Origin: Deltaproteobacteria bacterium
GTDB taxonomy: Bacteria > Myxococcota_A > UBA9042 > PHBI01
Direction of reading: 5' to 3'
Assembly (NCBI GenBank): GCA_020632715.1
Contig: JACKFA010000007.1
Coordinates: 124,001 to 188,000, forward strand
Length of the DNA: 64,000 nucleotides
How positions within the stretch are numbered: the stretch's first letter is position 1; the number at the start of each line of letters is the position of its first letter. Shown here piece after piece: positions 34,856 to 43,258 of the stretch. The notes under the pieces were generated by a model, which had not been told where the DNA came from, did no database searches, and saw only the letters and a program-made list of their open reading frames with translations. The translations under genes and the position numbers were made by a program.

Positions 34856-37689
34856 ACCCACGCCCCGTCCGGCGCGAGGACCACCTCCTCGAGCCGCGCC
34901 GCGAGCGCGCGCCGCCCGCGCGGTCGCCCGGCGGCGTCCCAGAGCGCGACCTGCCCGTCGAACGACACCGCCGCGATGGCCGGCGCGCCTGGCGGCGCGG
35001 CGGACGCGGTCGTCACGGCCTCGACCGGCGCGCCGAGCCCGCCGAGGAGCGTGCGCTGGCCCGGGGTCATGCCGTGGAGCCAGACGGCGCCGTCGTCGCC
35101 GCCGGTCACGAAGGCCGCGACGGGCCGCGGCGCGGGCAGCCAGGCGAGCGCGCGCCCCGGGGCGCCCAGCGGGCGGCGGCCGAAGGCGTGGAGGCGGAAG
35201 CTGCGCGCGGTGCCGTCGTTCGACGCGGAGAGCACGAGGTCGCCGGCGAGCGCCACCTGCCGGACCATGCCCTCGTGGCCGCGGAAGGCGCCGATCTCCG
35301 TGCCGAGCCCGTCCCAGACGCGCACCACGCGGTCGTCGCCGCCGGCCGCCACGAGCTCGCCGCGCGCGTCGACCGCGAGCGCCCGCACCGGCGCGCCGCC
35401 GCGGAGCAGCGCCTGCCGCGGCCCGGCGAGCGGGCTCCGGAAGACGTCGCCGCCGCGCCCCGCCGAGACGACCGCGTCGTCGCCCGCGAAGAGCACGCTC
35501 TTCAGGTCGCCGGCGTGCTGCGCGAGCGCGCGCGTGGCGCCGTCGTCGCGCGACCAGGCGCGCACCTCTCCGGCGACGTCGCCCGCGGCCACCCAGCGCC
35601 CGTCGGGGCTGACCGCGACGCGCTCGACGGCCGCCGGCCCCGCGAGGACCCAGGCGCCGGCGTCGTCCGCGAGGTCCCAGAGGCGGACGCCCCCGCTCGT
35701 GAGCGCCGCCGCGAGCAGCGGTCGCGCGGCCTCGGCGCCCGACCACGCGACCTGCTCGCAGACGGCGCCGTCCCTCACGAGCACGCGCCCGGTCGCGGCG
35801 GCGACGCCCCAGAGGCGGAGCGCGCCGTCGTCGCCGCAGGTCGCGAGGAGGCGCCCGTCGGCCGAGAAGGCGCCGCTCTGGACCTTGCCCTCGTGGCGCC
35901 CCGGGAGCACGACGTCCGCGCCGTCGGCGACGCGCCAGAGGACGACCGCCCCGTCGTGGCCGCCCGACGCGGCGAGCTCGCCGCCCGGCGCGAGGCGGAC
36001 CCAGGCGGGCCGATGACCCGGGCGGGCGCGCGCCCAGCGGAGGGCGCCGTCGGGCTCGTAGCAGCGGATCGTGTCGTCGAACGCGGCGGTCACGACGAAG
36101 GCGGCGTCGGGCGGGGCCTCGACCCAGCGCACCTCGGCGCGGGCGCCGCCGTAGACGGCGCGGGCGACGCCGCGGGAGGTCGCGTCCCAGGCGACGGCGA
36201 AGGCGTCGCGATAGATCGGCGCGTCGGCGGGGAGCTCGGCCCGGTCGAGGCCCGCGAGGCGCTCGAGGGCGAGGGTCGGGTTCGCGTCGAGGGCGGCGCG
36301 CGCGGACTCGAGCACGAGCTCGGCGTTGCGCTCGCGGAGGGTCGCGTTGGCGGCGCTCGCGTCGGCCGCCGCGGCCTCGGCGACGGCGCGGGCCTGGTCG
36401 ACCTCGCCGTAGAGCGCCGAGACGACGACGACGGCGCCGACGAGCACGGCGAAGAGGCCGGCGACGGCCGCGACGAGGAGCGGGTTCCGGCGGGCGAGCT
36501 TCCGGAGGCCGTACCAGACGCTCGGCGGGCGCGCGGCGATGGGGCGGTCGGCGAGGTAGCGGCGGAGGTCGTCGGCGAGGGCGGCGACGGAGGCGTAGCG
36601 GCGCTCGCGCTCGGGGGCCATGGCGGTCGCGACGATGAGGGCGACGTCGGCGGGGACGTCGCGCGCGCGCTTCGTGAGCGGCACGGCGCGGCCGTCGCGG
36701 ATGGCGGTCAGGACGTCGAGGAGCGCGGGGCCGGCGTCGTCGTAGGGGCCGCGGCCACAGACGAGCTCGTAGAGGATGACGCCGAGGGCGTAGACGTCGC
36801 TCCGGGCGTCGATCGCGTCGCGGTCGCCGACGGCCTGCTCCGGGCTCATGTAGGCGGGGGTGCCGACGACGTCGCCGGCGCCGGTCATCTGGCCGGCGGG
36901 GCCGGTGTGGATGGTGTCCTGGTCGAGGACGCGCGCCACGCCGAAGTCGAGGACCTTGGGGCGGCCGTCGGCGGTGACGAGGATGTTGCCGGGCTTCAGG
37001 TCGCGGTGGACGACGCCGCTCATGTGCGCGTGGTGGACGGCGTCGCAGACGTCGGCGAGGAGGGCGACGCGGGCGCGCAGATCGAGGCCGCGCGTGGCGA
37101 CGAAGCCGTCGAGGGGGAGCCCGTCGATGAGCTCCATGACGATGTAGGGCGGGCGCGCGCTCAGGTCGGCGGCGTAGACGCGCGCGATGCCGTCGTGGGT
37201 GAGGCGGCCGAGGACGTGGGCCTCGACCTCGAAGCGCTTGACGAGCTCGGGGGCGGCGAAGGCGCCGCGGATGACCTTGAGGGCGACGCGGCGGCGCGGC
37301 TGCTCCTGCTCGGCCTCGTAGACGACGCCCATGCCGCCCTTGCCGACGCGGCGGATGACGCGGTAGCCGCCGATGGGGCCGGGGTCGTCGAGGTCGACGG
37401 CGTCGGCGGCGAAGGCGACGGCGCGCTCGGCGGGGGAGGGGCCGTCGATGGGGGAGGCGCCGCGGTCGGCGGCGAGGAGCGCCTCGACCTCGTCGGCGAG
37501 GGCGGCGTCCTCGGCGCGGAGGTCGGCGAGGATGCGGGCGCGCTCGGCCAGCGTGGCGTCGGCGGCGGCGTCGAAGGCGTCCATCAGGCGCTCGGCGCGG
37601 TCGCGCGACGTCGCGGCGGCGTCGGGGCGCGTGTCGGCGGTGCCGAGCGCAGCGCTCGCGAGGTCCGGGGTGTCGGTGCGCTCGACCAC
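34756..37689 (-). CDS. Ser/Thr protein kinase with WD40 repeats, 3' end frameshifted
   Basis: The intact frame from GTG 37689 gives 977 residues. The kinase domain (about 107-375) has GKGGMG, Lys in VALKVI, HRDLKPGN, DFGVA and YMSPEQ, all needed for activity. One membrane helix lies at about 415-440, then a helical linker. WD40-type repeats run from about residue 525 (SADGRLLATCGDDGALRLWG, SPDGRWVAAGD). The kinase is cytoplasmic and the propeller would be periplasmic. The last 25 residues after VAG are out of frame: the WD40 sequence goes on in another frame. It is transcribed before the flavin-reductase-like gene's end; the two genes are 18 bases apart. Confidence 0.88.
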   Translation of the reverse strand: MVERTDTPDLASAALGTADTRPDAAATSRDRAERLMDAFDAAADATLAERARILADLRAEDAALADEVEALLAADRGASPIDGPSPAERAVAFAADAVDLDDPGPIGGYRVIRRVGKGGMGVVYEAEQEQPRRRVALKVIRGAFAAPELVKRFEVEAHVLGRLTHDGIARVYAADLSARPPYIVMELIDGLPLDGFVATRGLDLRARVALLADVCDAVHHAHMSGVVHRDLKPGNILVTADGRPKVLDFGVARVLDQDTIHTGPAGQMTGAGDVVGTPAYMSPEQAVGDRDAIDARSDVYALGVILYELVCGRGPYDDAGPALLDVLTAIRDGRAVPLTKRARDVPADVALIVATAMAPERERRYASVAALADDLRRYLADRPIAARPPSVWYGLRKLARRNPLLVAAVAGLFAVLVGAVVVVSALYGEVDQARAVAEAAAADASAANATLRERNAELVLESARAALDANPTLALERLAGLDRAELPADAPIYRDAFAVAWDATSRGVARAVYGGARAEVRWVEAPPDAAFVVTAAFDDTIRCYEPDGALRWARARPGHRPAWVRLAPGGELAASGGHDGAVVLWRVADGADVVLPGRHEGKVQSGAFSADGRLLATCGDDGALRLWGVAAATGRVLVRDGAVCEQVAWSGAEAARPLLAAALTSGGVRLWDLADDAGAWVLAGPAAVERVAVSPDGRWVAAGDVAGEVRAWSRDDGATRALAQHAGDLKSVLFAGDDAVVSAGRGGDVFRSPLAGPRQALLRGGAPVRALAVDARGELVAAGGDDRVVRVWDGLGTEIGAFRGHEGMVRQVALAGDLVLSASNDGTARSFRLHAFGRRPLGAPGRALAWLPAPRPVAAFVTGGDDGAVWLHGMTPGQRTLLGGLGAPVEAVTTASAAPPGAPAIAAVSFDGQVALWDAAGRPRGRRALAARLEEVVLAPDGAWVAGRRTRRPSRGGMGATAVRSWRSEGTRATWST

Positions 37690-37707
37690 GGCGCGAGCCT
37701 AGCACGG

Positions 37708-38844
37708 TCAGGCGCCGAGCACGTCGTCGACGAAGCTCCGCAGCTCGTGGGTCTGGTCGGCGCCGAGGCCCTGGCCGATGAAGGCGGCGCCGGCGACGAA
37801 GGCGTTGAGGAAGGCGGCGGCGAGGGCGATCCAGCAGGGCCACGCGGACTCGCCCGCGAGGGCCGCGCCGATGCCCCACATGAGGCCGGAGAGGCCACAG
37901 AGCGCGATGAAGAGGTGCAGGAACATGAAGGTCGTCCAGACCTGGGGCTGCGGGCCGACGCGCCCGCGGACGATGGCGCCGGTCCCGTGGGGCTCGACGT
38001 GGAGGTCGAGGGAGGGCGACCAGGTCGTGACCTCGGCGGGCGGGAGGCCGAGCTGGAGGTTCTCGCCGCGGATCTTGCCGACGATCGGGGCGTCGGGGCG
38101 CGCGAGGGCGGCGCGGAAGTCGGCGAGGACCTGCTCGGGCGGGCGGTCGGCGGTGACCTCGAAGCGCGGGCGCAGGCGCGGGCCGAAGGTCTTGACGGTG
38201 GGGCGCGAGAGCCAGCTCTCGGAGGCGCGGCGGAAGCCGTAGTCGACGGGGAGGCGGGGGCCCTGGCCGCCGGCCTCGAGGACCTTGGCCCAGTAGGGGG
38301 ACATCTGCACGGCCTCGACGTCGAGGACGAAGCGCAGCTCGGTGGGATCGGTGCCCTCGTCGCGGGAGACGAGGCGGCACTCGAAGACCTGGACGGCCTC
38401 GCGGACGAGCGGCGGGGCGGCGGTGCCGTCGGCGCCGGCGTCGCGGGCGCTCGGGACGGGCGTGAAGATGCTGTGGGCCATCTTCTCGGCGGTCGGGACG
38501 GCGGCGGAGAGGAGCTTCACGTTGGCGAGGTAGTCCGCGCGATCCGGGATGAAGTTGATGGCGACCTGCCCCGTGCGCGCGAGGTTCGCGGCGGTCTTCG
38601 AGGCCGAGCGCGTGACGAGCACCATGCGGTGCCCGTCGGCCGTGACCTGCGGGAAGCAGAGGCTGTAGGGGGCGAGGTTGACGGCGCCGTCGGCGTTGCG
38701 GGTCGCGAGGAGCACGACCGGCATCGGGAAGAAGGCGGACGCCTGGAAGAAGCGCGGGCGGACGGGGATCGGGACGAAGGGCGCGGGCTCAGGAGGCGCG
38801 ATCGGCTCCTGGGCGACGCGCTCCTGCTCGCGGGCGGCGACCAT
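37708..38844 (-). CDS. flavin reductase-like domain protein with membrane tail
   Basis: A 378-residue protein. Residues about 35-205 match the FMN-binding split-barrel (flavin reductase-like) fold: PMPVVLLATRNADGAVNLAP, MVLVTRSASKTAANL and VAINFIP. The C-terminal third is another module with two hydrophobic helices (about 305-355) and a soluble end. Split-barrel proteins of this group are often oxidoreductases or FMN-binding proteins without known substrate. It lies upstream of the kinase gene on the same strand, 18 bases away, suggesting one transcript. Confidence 0.75.
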   Translation of the reverse strand: MVAAREQERVAQEPIAPPEPAPFVPIPVRPRFFQASAFFPMPVVLLATRNADGAVNLAPYSLCFPQVTADGHRMVLVTRSASKTAANLARTGQVAINFIPDRADYLANVKLLSAAVPTAEKMAHSIFTPVPSARDAGADGTAAPPLVREAVQVFECRLVSRDEGTDPTELRFVLDVEAVQMSPYWAKVLEAGGQGPRLPVDYGFRRASESWLSRPTVKTFGPRLRPRFEVTADRPPEQVLADFRAALARPDAPIVGKIRGENLQLGLPPAEVTTWSPSLDLHVEPHGTGAIVRGRVGPQPQVWTTFMFLHLFIALCGLSGLMWGIGAALAGESAWPCWIALAAAFLNAFVAGAAFIGQGLGADQTHELRSFVDDVLGA

Positions 38845-38974
38845 GGGCGGCTCCGGGCGTGACGGGAGCGGCGACTCTCCCAGGCGGCGCGGGGGCGCGT
38901 CAATGGCCGGCGTGCGGGCCTTTTCGCACAGCGTGGCGCCGCGGGGGCGCCGCCGTCATCACGGCGCGCCGTAG

Positions 38975-39559
38975 TCAGTCGCCCGAGCAGGTGATCTTGC
39001 CGTACGCCGCGGTGCAGACCCCGTCGGGGCTGCGCGCGCAGCGCACGTCGCCGTAGGCGGCGACGCAGGCGTAGCCGCACGCGGTCTTCCCATAGGCGGA
39101 CTTGCACTCCTGCTTCGCGCCGCCGCCGTCGCGGCGGTGGTGACGGTCGTGGTCGTCGTGGTGGCCGTGGTCGCGCTCGGGCGGGCCGCTGCAGGTGACC
39201 TTCCCGTAGGCGGCGACGCAGGCGCCGTCGGGGTCGGCGCTGCACCGGACCTCGCCGTAGGCCGCGACGCAGCCGTAGCCGCAGGCGATGTCGCCGTAGG
39301 CCGCCTGGCAGGTGGCCTTCGGCATGTCGCGGCGCGCGGCGCGGCCGCCCGGGCCGCAGACGACCTTGCCGTAGGCGGCGAGGCAGGCGCCCCAGGGGGC
39401 GTCGGCGCAGCGCACGTCGCCGTAGGCGGCGACGCAGTCGTAGCCGCAGGCGGTCTTGCCGTAGGCGGTGGTGCAGTCGGCCTTCGGCGGGGCCGCGGAG
39501 GCGGCCGGGGCGGCGAAGGCGACGGCGAGGAGAGCGAGCGCGAGGAGGGGGCGGTGCAT
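38975..39559 (-). CDS. secreted AYG/Cys-repeat protein
   Basis: A 194-residue exported protein with a signal peptide to ASAAP. It is built from AYGxxxC units, grouped in three blocks of the form TAYGKTACGYDCVAAYGDVR followed by CxAAYGKVTC. About ten AYG and matching cysteines are present, likely all disulphide-bonded. A His/Asp/Arg linker (DHGHHDDHDRHHRRD) between blocks two and three may bind metal. I know no function for these repeats. Confidence 0.8.
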   Translation of the reverse strand: MHRPLLALALLAVAFAAPAASAAPPKADCTTAYGKTACGYDCVAAYGDVRCADAPWGACLAAYGKVVCGPGGRAARRDMPKATCQAAYGDIACGYGCVAAYGEVRCSADPDGACVAAYGKVTCSGPPERDHGHHDDHDRHHRRDGGGAKQECKSAYGKTACGYACVAAYGDVRCARSPDGVCTAAYGKITCSGD

Positions 39560-39683
39560 GGCGGTTCCTGGTCGGGCGCGTGGGCGAGAGGGTTATACGT
39601 CGGGCGGCGCGGAAGGATTCACGATGGGGCGCGGCGCCGCCAGTACCGCGGCCGCGCGGAGGCGTGGTAACTTCGAGCCCGCC

Positions 39684-40472
39684 ATGTGCTGCTTCTCCGC
39701 CGTCGCTCGCCCCGTGTCGCTCTGGCAGCGGCTCCTCCACCCGCGCTCGGCGTCCTCGTCGGTGGAGGTCGCCCGGACGCGGATCTTCGCGCGCCGGGAG
39801 CGGCCCGGCTGGCAGACGCTCGTGTACCAGATGGAGCTCACGACGGCCCACGAGGTGGCGATGATCCTGCCGCTCCCGGTCGCGCTGCCGGCGCGCGAGG
39901 ACAGCGTCGCCTTCGTCGACCTCTCGGCGCACGCGGACTTCTTCACGCGCCTCGAGCGCCTCTTCGCGGTGCTGCCGCCAGCGTCGAAGGGGGCTCGCGG
40001 CCTCGTCCCGCGGGTCGGGCGCGCGACGCTCATCGTGCACAAGGTCGGCGCCTTCGAGGCGTCGTGGGTGCCGACCGCTGGCGACTTCGACCGCCTCGAC
40101 GCGCGCTTCCGGCTGCCGCCGGGCTTCCTCGCGTCGCTCCCGCAGTACGCCGACCACGGGTTCGCCGTGTTCCGGCTCGCGCCCGCGCGGAGCCTCGCCA
40201 TCCACCCGATGGCGCTGCGCTTCCCCACGCGCGACGCGGCGCGCCTCTTCTTCCCGACGGTGCACGTCCACGACGGGCACGTGCACCCGACCGCGACGTT
40301 CGACCACCGCCTCTACTGGCAGGGCGCGGCGGCGTCGCCGGGGGACGAGACGGCGCTGATGCCGGTGGCGTCGGCGTTCCCGACGGTGCCCGCGGTGCTC
40401 GACGAGGCGGCGCCGGTGTTCGCGCGCGCGCTCCGCGGCGAGCTCCCGAACATGGACACCTGGGTGAGCTGA
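39684..40472 (+). CDS. conserved hypothetical protein
   Basis: A 262-residue protein from ATG 39684. It starts MCCFS, then has QTLVYQMELTTAHEVAMILP, SVAFVDLSAHADFF and, near the end, a His-rich stretch FPTVHVHDGHVHPTATFDH. There is no signal peptide or membrane helix. The pattern looks like a conserved soluble protein, and the histidines could bind a metal, but I cannot name the family. Confidence 0.7.
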   Translation: MCCFSAVARPVSLWQRLLHPRSASSSVEVARTRIFARRERPGWQTLVYQMELTTAHEVAMILPLPVALPAREDSVAFVDLSAHADFFTRLERLFAVLPPASKGARGLVPRVGRATLIVHKVGAFEASWVPTAGDFDRLDARFRLPPGFLASLPQYADHGFAVFRLAPARSLAIHPMALRFPTRDAARLFFPTVHVHDGHVHPTATFDHRLYWQGAAASPGDETALMPVASAFPTVPAVLDEAAPVFARALRGELPNMDTWVS

Positions 40473-40500
40473 GGGTGGGCGTGTGATAGCATCGACGCCG

Positions 40501-40698
40501 ATGGATGAGCCGTTCCACCCCGCGCAGGTCGCCGCTTGGCGCCGGATGTCGCCCGCCGAGAAGATCGAGATCGCGATGGCGATGTATTGGGAGGCTCGAG
40601 ATCTCAAGGCGGACTATCTGCGGCGCCGCCATCCCGACTGGACCGCGGACGAGATCGAGGCCGCCGTGCGGGAGATCTTCCTCCTTGCGACCACTTGA
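40501..40698 (+). CDS. small helical protein paired with nucleotidyltransferase
   Basis: A 65-residue acidic-basic helical protein (AWRRMSPAEKIEIAMAMYWE, then RRRHPDWTADEIEAAVREIF). It overlaps the nucleotidyltransferase gene by 14 bases. Small proteins with this MSPAEK ... HPDWT layout are often encoded just before such transferases, which suggests a two-protein module. Confidence 0.65.
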   Translation: MDEPFHPAQVAAWRRMSPAEKIEIAMAMYWEARDLKADYLRRRHPDWTADEIEAAVREIFLLATT

Positions 40699-41245
40699 GC
40701 TGACGTCGCTGTTCACGGCACCCCTCGAGGCGCTCGCGGTGCCGTACTTCGTCACCGGATCGGTCGCGAGCATCGCCTACGGCGAGCCGCGCATGACGCA
40801 CGACGTCGACCTCGTCGTGACGCTCGGTGATCGGGACGTCGCGTCCATCGAAGCGGCGTTTCCGGGTGAGTCGTTCTATTGCCCGCCGCCCGAGGTGATC
40901 CGGGTCGAGCTCAGGCGCCCGCTGCACGGGCACTTCAACCTGATCCACCACGCCACCGGCTTCAAAGCCGACGTCTACCTCACGGATCGCGGACCTCTGC
41001 ACGCGTGGGCCTTCGACCATCGACGCCGGGCGGGGCGGGAGGGCGCCGAGTTCTGGCTCGCGCCGCCCGAGTACGTCGTGGTGCGGAAGCTCGAGTACCT
41101 TCGCGAGGGCGGCTCCGAGAAGCACGTGCGCGACGTCCGCGCCATGCTCCTCGCGCTCGGCGACGACGTCGATCGCGCGCAGATCGAGGGGTGGGTCCGC
41201 GCGCGCGGGCTCGGCGCCGAGTGGGCCCGCGTCACCGCGGACTGA
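40685..41245 (+). CDS. nucleotidyltransferase-fold protein
   Basis: A 186-residue protein read from TTG 40685. TGSVASIAYGEPRMTHDVDL carries the Gly-Ser and Asp-x-Asp of the pol-beta nucleotidyltransferase fold, and FKADVYL gives a possible third Asp. It is close to proteins labelled as nucleotidyltransferases or AbiEii-like. Codon use is less GC-biased than the surroundings at its 5' end. It could be one half of a toxin-antitoxin pair with the 65-residue protein; unproven. Confidence 0.72.
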   Translation: MRPLELTSLFTAPLEALAVPYFVTGSVASIAYGEPRMTHDVDLVVTLGDRDVASIEAAFPGESFYCPPPEVIRVELRRPLHGHFNLIHHATGFKADVYLTDRGPLHAWAFDHRRRAGREGAEFWLAPPEYVVVRKLEYLREGGSEKHVRDVRAMLLALGDDVDRAQIEGWVRARGLGAEWARVTAD

Positions 41246-41248
41246 CCC

Positions 41249-43105
41249 TCAGGCGCGCGCGGCCTCGAGCACCTGGAGCGCCAGGTCCACGCGGCCGTTC
41301 GGCGCGACCACCTGGATCCCCTGCACGAGCGGCCGCACCGCCGCCACGAGCTCGCGCGCGATGAGGAGCCCCTCGGACTCCTCCGTGCCGGCCGCCTCCG
41401 CGGCGCGCATCCGCTCCACGAGCGGCGCCGGCACCGGCACCGCCGAGCGCTGGTGCTCGAAGAGCTCCGCCTGCGTCGCGCTCGTGAGCGGCCAGATGGT
41501 CGCGATGACCGGCGTCTTCCGCCCCTTCGGCGCCGGCAGCGCGGCGACGCAGCGCGCGAGCACCTCCGGGTCGAACACGGGCCCCGTGATCGCGTACTCC
41601 GCGCCCGCGTCGACCTTCCAGAAATAGCGGGACTTCTCACGCTCGGCGTCGAACGCCGTCGGGTCGAGGTGCACGCCGATGTGGAAGCCCGTGGGGCGGC
41701 CGATGGCGTTGCCGCCGACGTCCTCACCGTGGTTCAGGCGCGCGACCAGGTTCACGAGGCCGATGCTGTCGACCTCGAGGTCCGGCAGCGTGTCCTGCTC
41801 GGACCCGGGGGACATCGGGTCGCCCGTGATGAGCAGGAGATCGGTCACCCCCGACGACGCCGCGCCGAGGAGGTCCGACTGCATCCGCAGGAGGCGCCGG
41901 CCGCGCGCCGAGTAGTGGATGATGGCGGCGACGCCCGCGCGCCGGCAGAGCTCCGCCTGCGCGAACGGCGGCAGGTGCGCGATGGCGCCCGGCCCCTCGG
42001 GGATGGTCATCGCCGTGACCCCGGCGAGCGCGAGCTGCCGCGCGGCGCGCTGGAGGTCGTCCGTCTCCCAGCCGCGGACCGGCGGCACCTCGACCGCGGT
42101 CACGAAGCGGCCATTGTGCAGTGCAGCAGAGATGACGGACTTCTCTTCGGTGGGGACTGGCTCTGCGCCCGTTGTGCGGTGCGGGATGCGGGCGAGCTTC
42201 TCGTGGGGGACGACGGGGGCGACCTCGCCGAGGACGGTGCGCAGGGCGCGGATGTGCTCGGGGCCGGTGCCGCAGCAGCCGCCGAGGAGGCGGGTGCCGA
42301 GGCCGACGGCGCGGCGCCCCCAGGCGACGAAGTACTCGGGGGAGCCGAGGTAGAGCTTGCGGCCCTCGACGTCGCGGACGGTGCCGGCGTTGGGCTGGCA
42401 GGAGAGGGGGACGTCGACGGCGGAGCGCATGCCGGCGAGGGCGGAGAGGGTGGAGAGGGCGTCGCTGCAGTTGACGCCGACGACGTCGGCGCCGGCGTCG
42501 GCGAGCTTTGTTGCGGCCTCGCCGGCCTTGACGCCCTCGCGCGTGAGGCCGCCCGCGCCGACGGCGACCTGGGCGACGATGGGGAGGCTCGAGATGGCGC
42601 GGATGGCGCGGACGGCGACGAGGATCTCGGGGAGGTGGCTGAAGGTCTCGAGGACGAAGAGGTCGACGCCGGCGTCGGCGAGGGCCTGCGCCTGCTCGGT
42701 GAAGACCTCGGCGGCCTCGTCCTTGGCGATGGGGCCGAAGGGCTCGATGCGGACGCCGAGGGGGCCCATGGCGCCGGCGACCCAGGCGCGGCCGCTCGCG
42801 GCGGAGCGGGCGAGCTCGACGCCGGCGCGGTTGATCTCGGCGACCTGCCCCTCGAGCCCGTGGGGCGAGAGGCGGAAGCGGTTGGCGGTGAAGGTGTTGG
42901 TCTCGAGGACGTCGGCGCCGGCGTCGAGGTAGGCGGCGTGGACGTCGCGGACGACGTCGGGCTGCGTGAGGTTGAGCTCCTCGAACGGGCGGTTGATGAA
43001 GACGCCGCGCGCGTAGAGGGTGGTCCCCATGGCGCCGTCGAAGAGGATGACGTCGCCGCGCTCGAGGGCGACGCGGAAGTCGGGGCGGGCGGCCAGCTCG
43101 GCCAT
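41249..43105 (-). CDS. homocysteine S-methyltransferase/methylenetetrahydrofolate reductase fusion
   Basis: A 618-residue bifunctional protein. Residues about 10-295 are the homocysteine methyltransferase with the start FDGAMGTTLY and zinc ligands in GVNCSDA and GGCCGT. Residues about 335-615 are the MTHFR barrel (RFVTAVEVPP with the active-site Glu, LLLITGDP, FHIGVHLDPT, AEYAITGPVFD). It would move methyl groups into methionine and supply methyltetrahydrofolate. The first domain lacks the cobalamin module of MetH. A sigma-70-like promoter and a leader hairpin lie upstream. Confidence 0.93.
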   Translation of the reverse strand: MAELAARPDFRVALERGDVILFDGAMGTTLYARGVFINRPFEELNLTQPDVVRDVHAAYLDAGADVLETNTFTANRFRLSPHGLEGQVAEINRAGVELARSAASGRAWVAGAMGPLGVRIEPFGPIAKDEAAEVFTEQAQALADAGVDLFVLETFSHLPEILVAVRAIRAISSLPIVAQVAVGAGGLTREGVKAGEAATKLADAGADVVGVNCSDALSTLSALAGMRSAVDVPLSCQPNAGTVRDVEGRKLYLGSPEYFVAWGRRAVGLGTRLLGGCCGTGPEHIRALRTVLGEVAPVVPHEKLARIPHRTTGAEPVPTEEKSVISAALHNGRFVTAVEVPPVRGWETDDLQRAARQLALAGVTAMTIPEGPGAIAHLPPFAQAELCRRAGVAAIIHYSARGRRLLRMQSDLLGAASSGVTDLLLITGDPMSPGSEQDTLPDLEVDSIGLVNLVARLNHGEDVGGNAIGRPTGFHIGVHLDPTAFDAEREKSRYFWKVDAGAEYAITGPVFDPEVLARCVAALPAPKGRKTPVIATIWPLTSATQAELFEHQRSAVPVPAPLVERMRAAEAAGTEESEGLLIARELVAAVRPLVQGIQVVAPNGRVDLALQVLEAARA

Positions 43106-43111
43106 GGCGGC

Positions 43112-43158
43112 GTCTCCGGTGGGGGCGGGGGCGCGGCCGGGGGCGGCGCGCCGGAGAC
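43112..43158 (-). promoter_or_regulatory. leader hairpin that could hide the ribosome site
   Basis: Arms GTCTCCGG (43158-43151) and CCGGAGAC (43119-43112) pair across 31 bases in the mRNA leader. The second arm holds the GGAG in front of the ATG at 43105, so the stem would cover the ribosome site. Confidence 0.4.
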
Positions 43159-43162
43159 CGCC

Positions 43163-43190
43163 ACTATCGCGAGCGCCGCGGGAGGGTCAA
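43163..43190 (-). promoter_or_regulatory. sigma-70-like promoter for the methyltransferase fusion
   Basis: TTGACC (43190-43185), 16 bases, GATAGT (43168-43163) on the minus strand, about 55 bases before the ATG. Confidence 0.5.
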
Positions 43191-43258
43191 GCGCCGAGCC
43201 GCGCGCGGTGACAGGGGGCGACGATCGTCGTTGACCCGGACCCGCGATTACACGCACC

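Noticed and set aside
35074..38862. A 1,262-codon plus-strand open frame opposite the kinase and flavin genes
   Set aside because: Ala/Gly/Asp/Arg-rich low-complexity shadow. The opposite strand has all kinase motifs.
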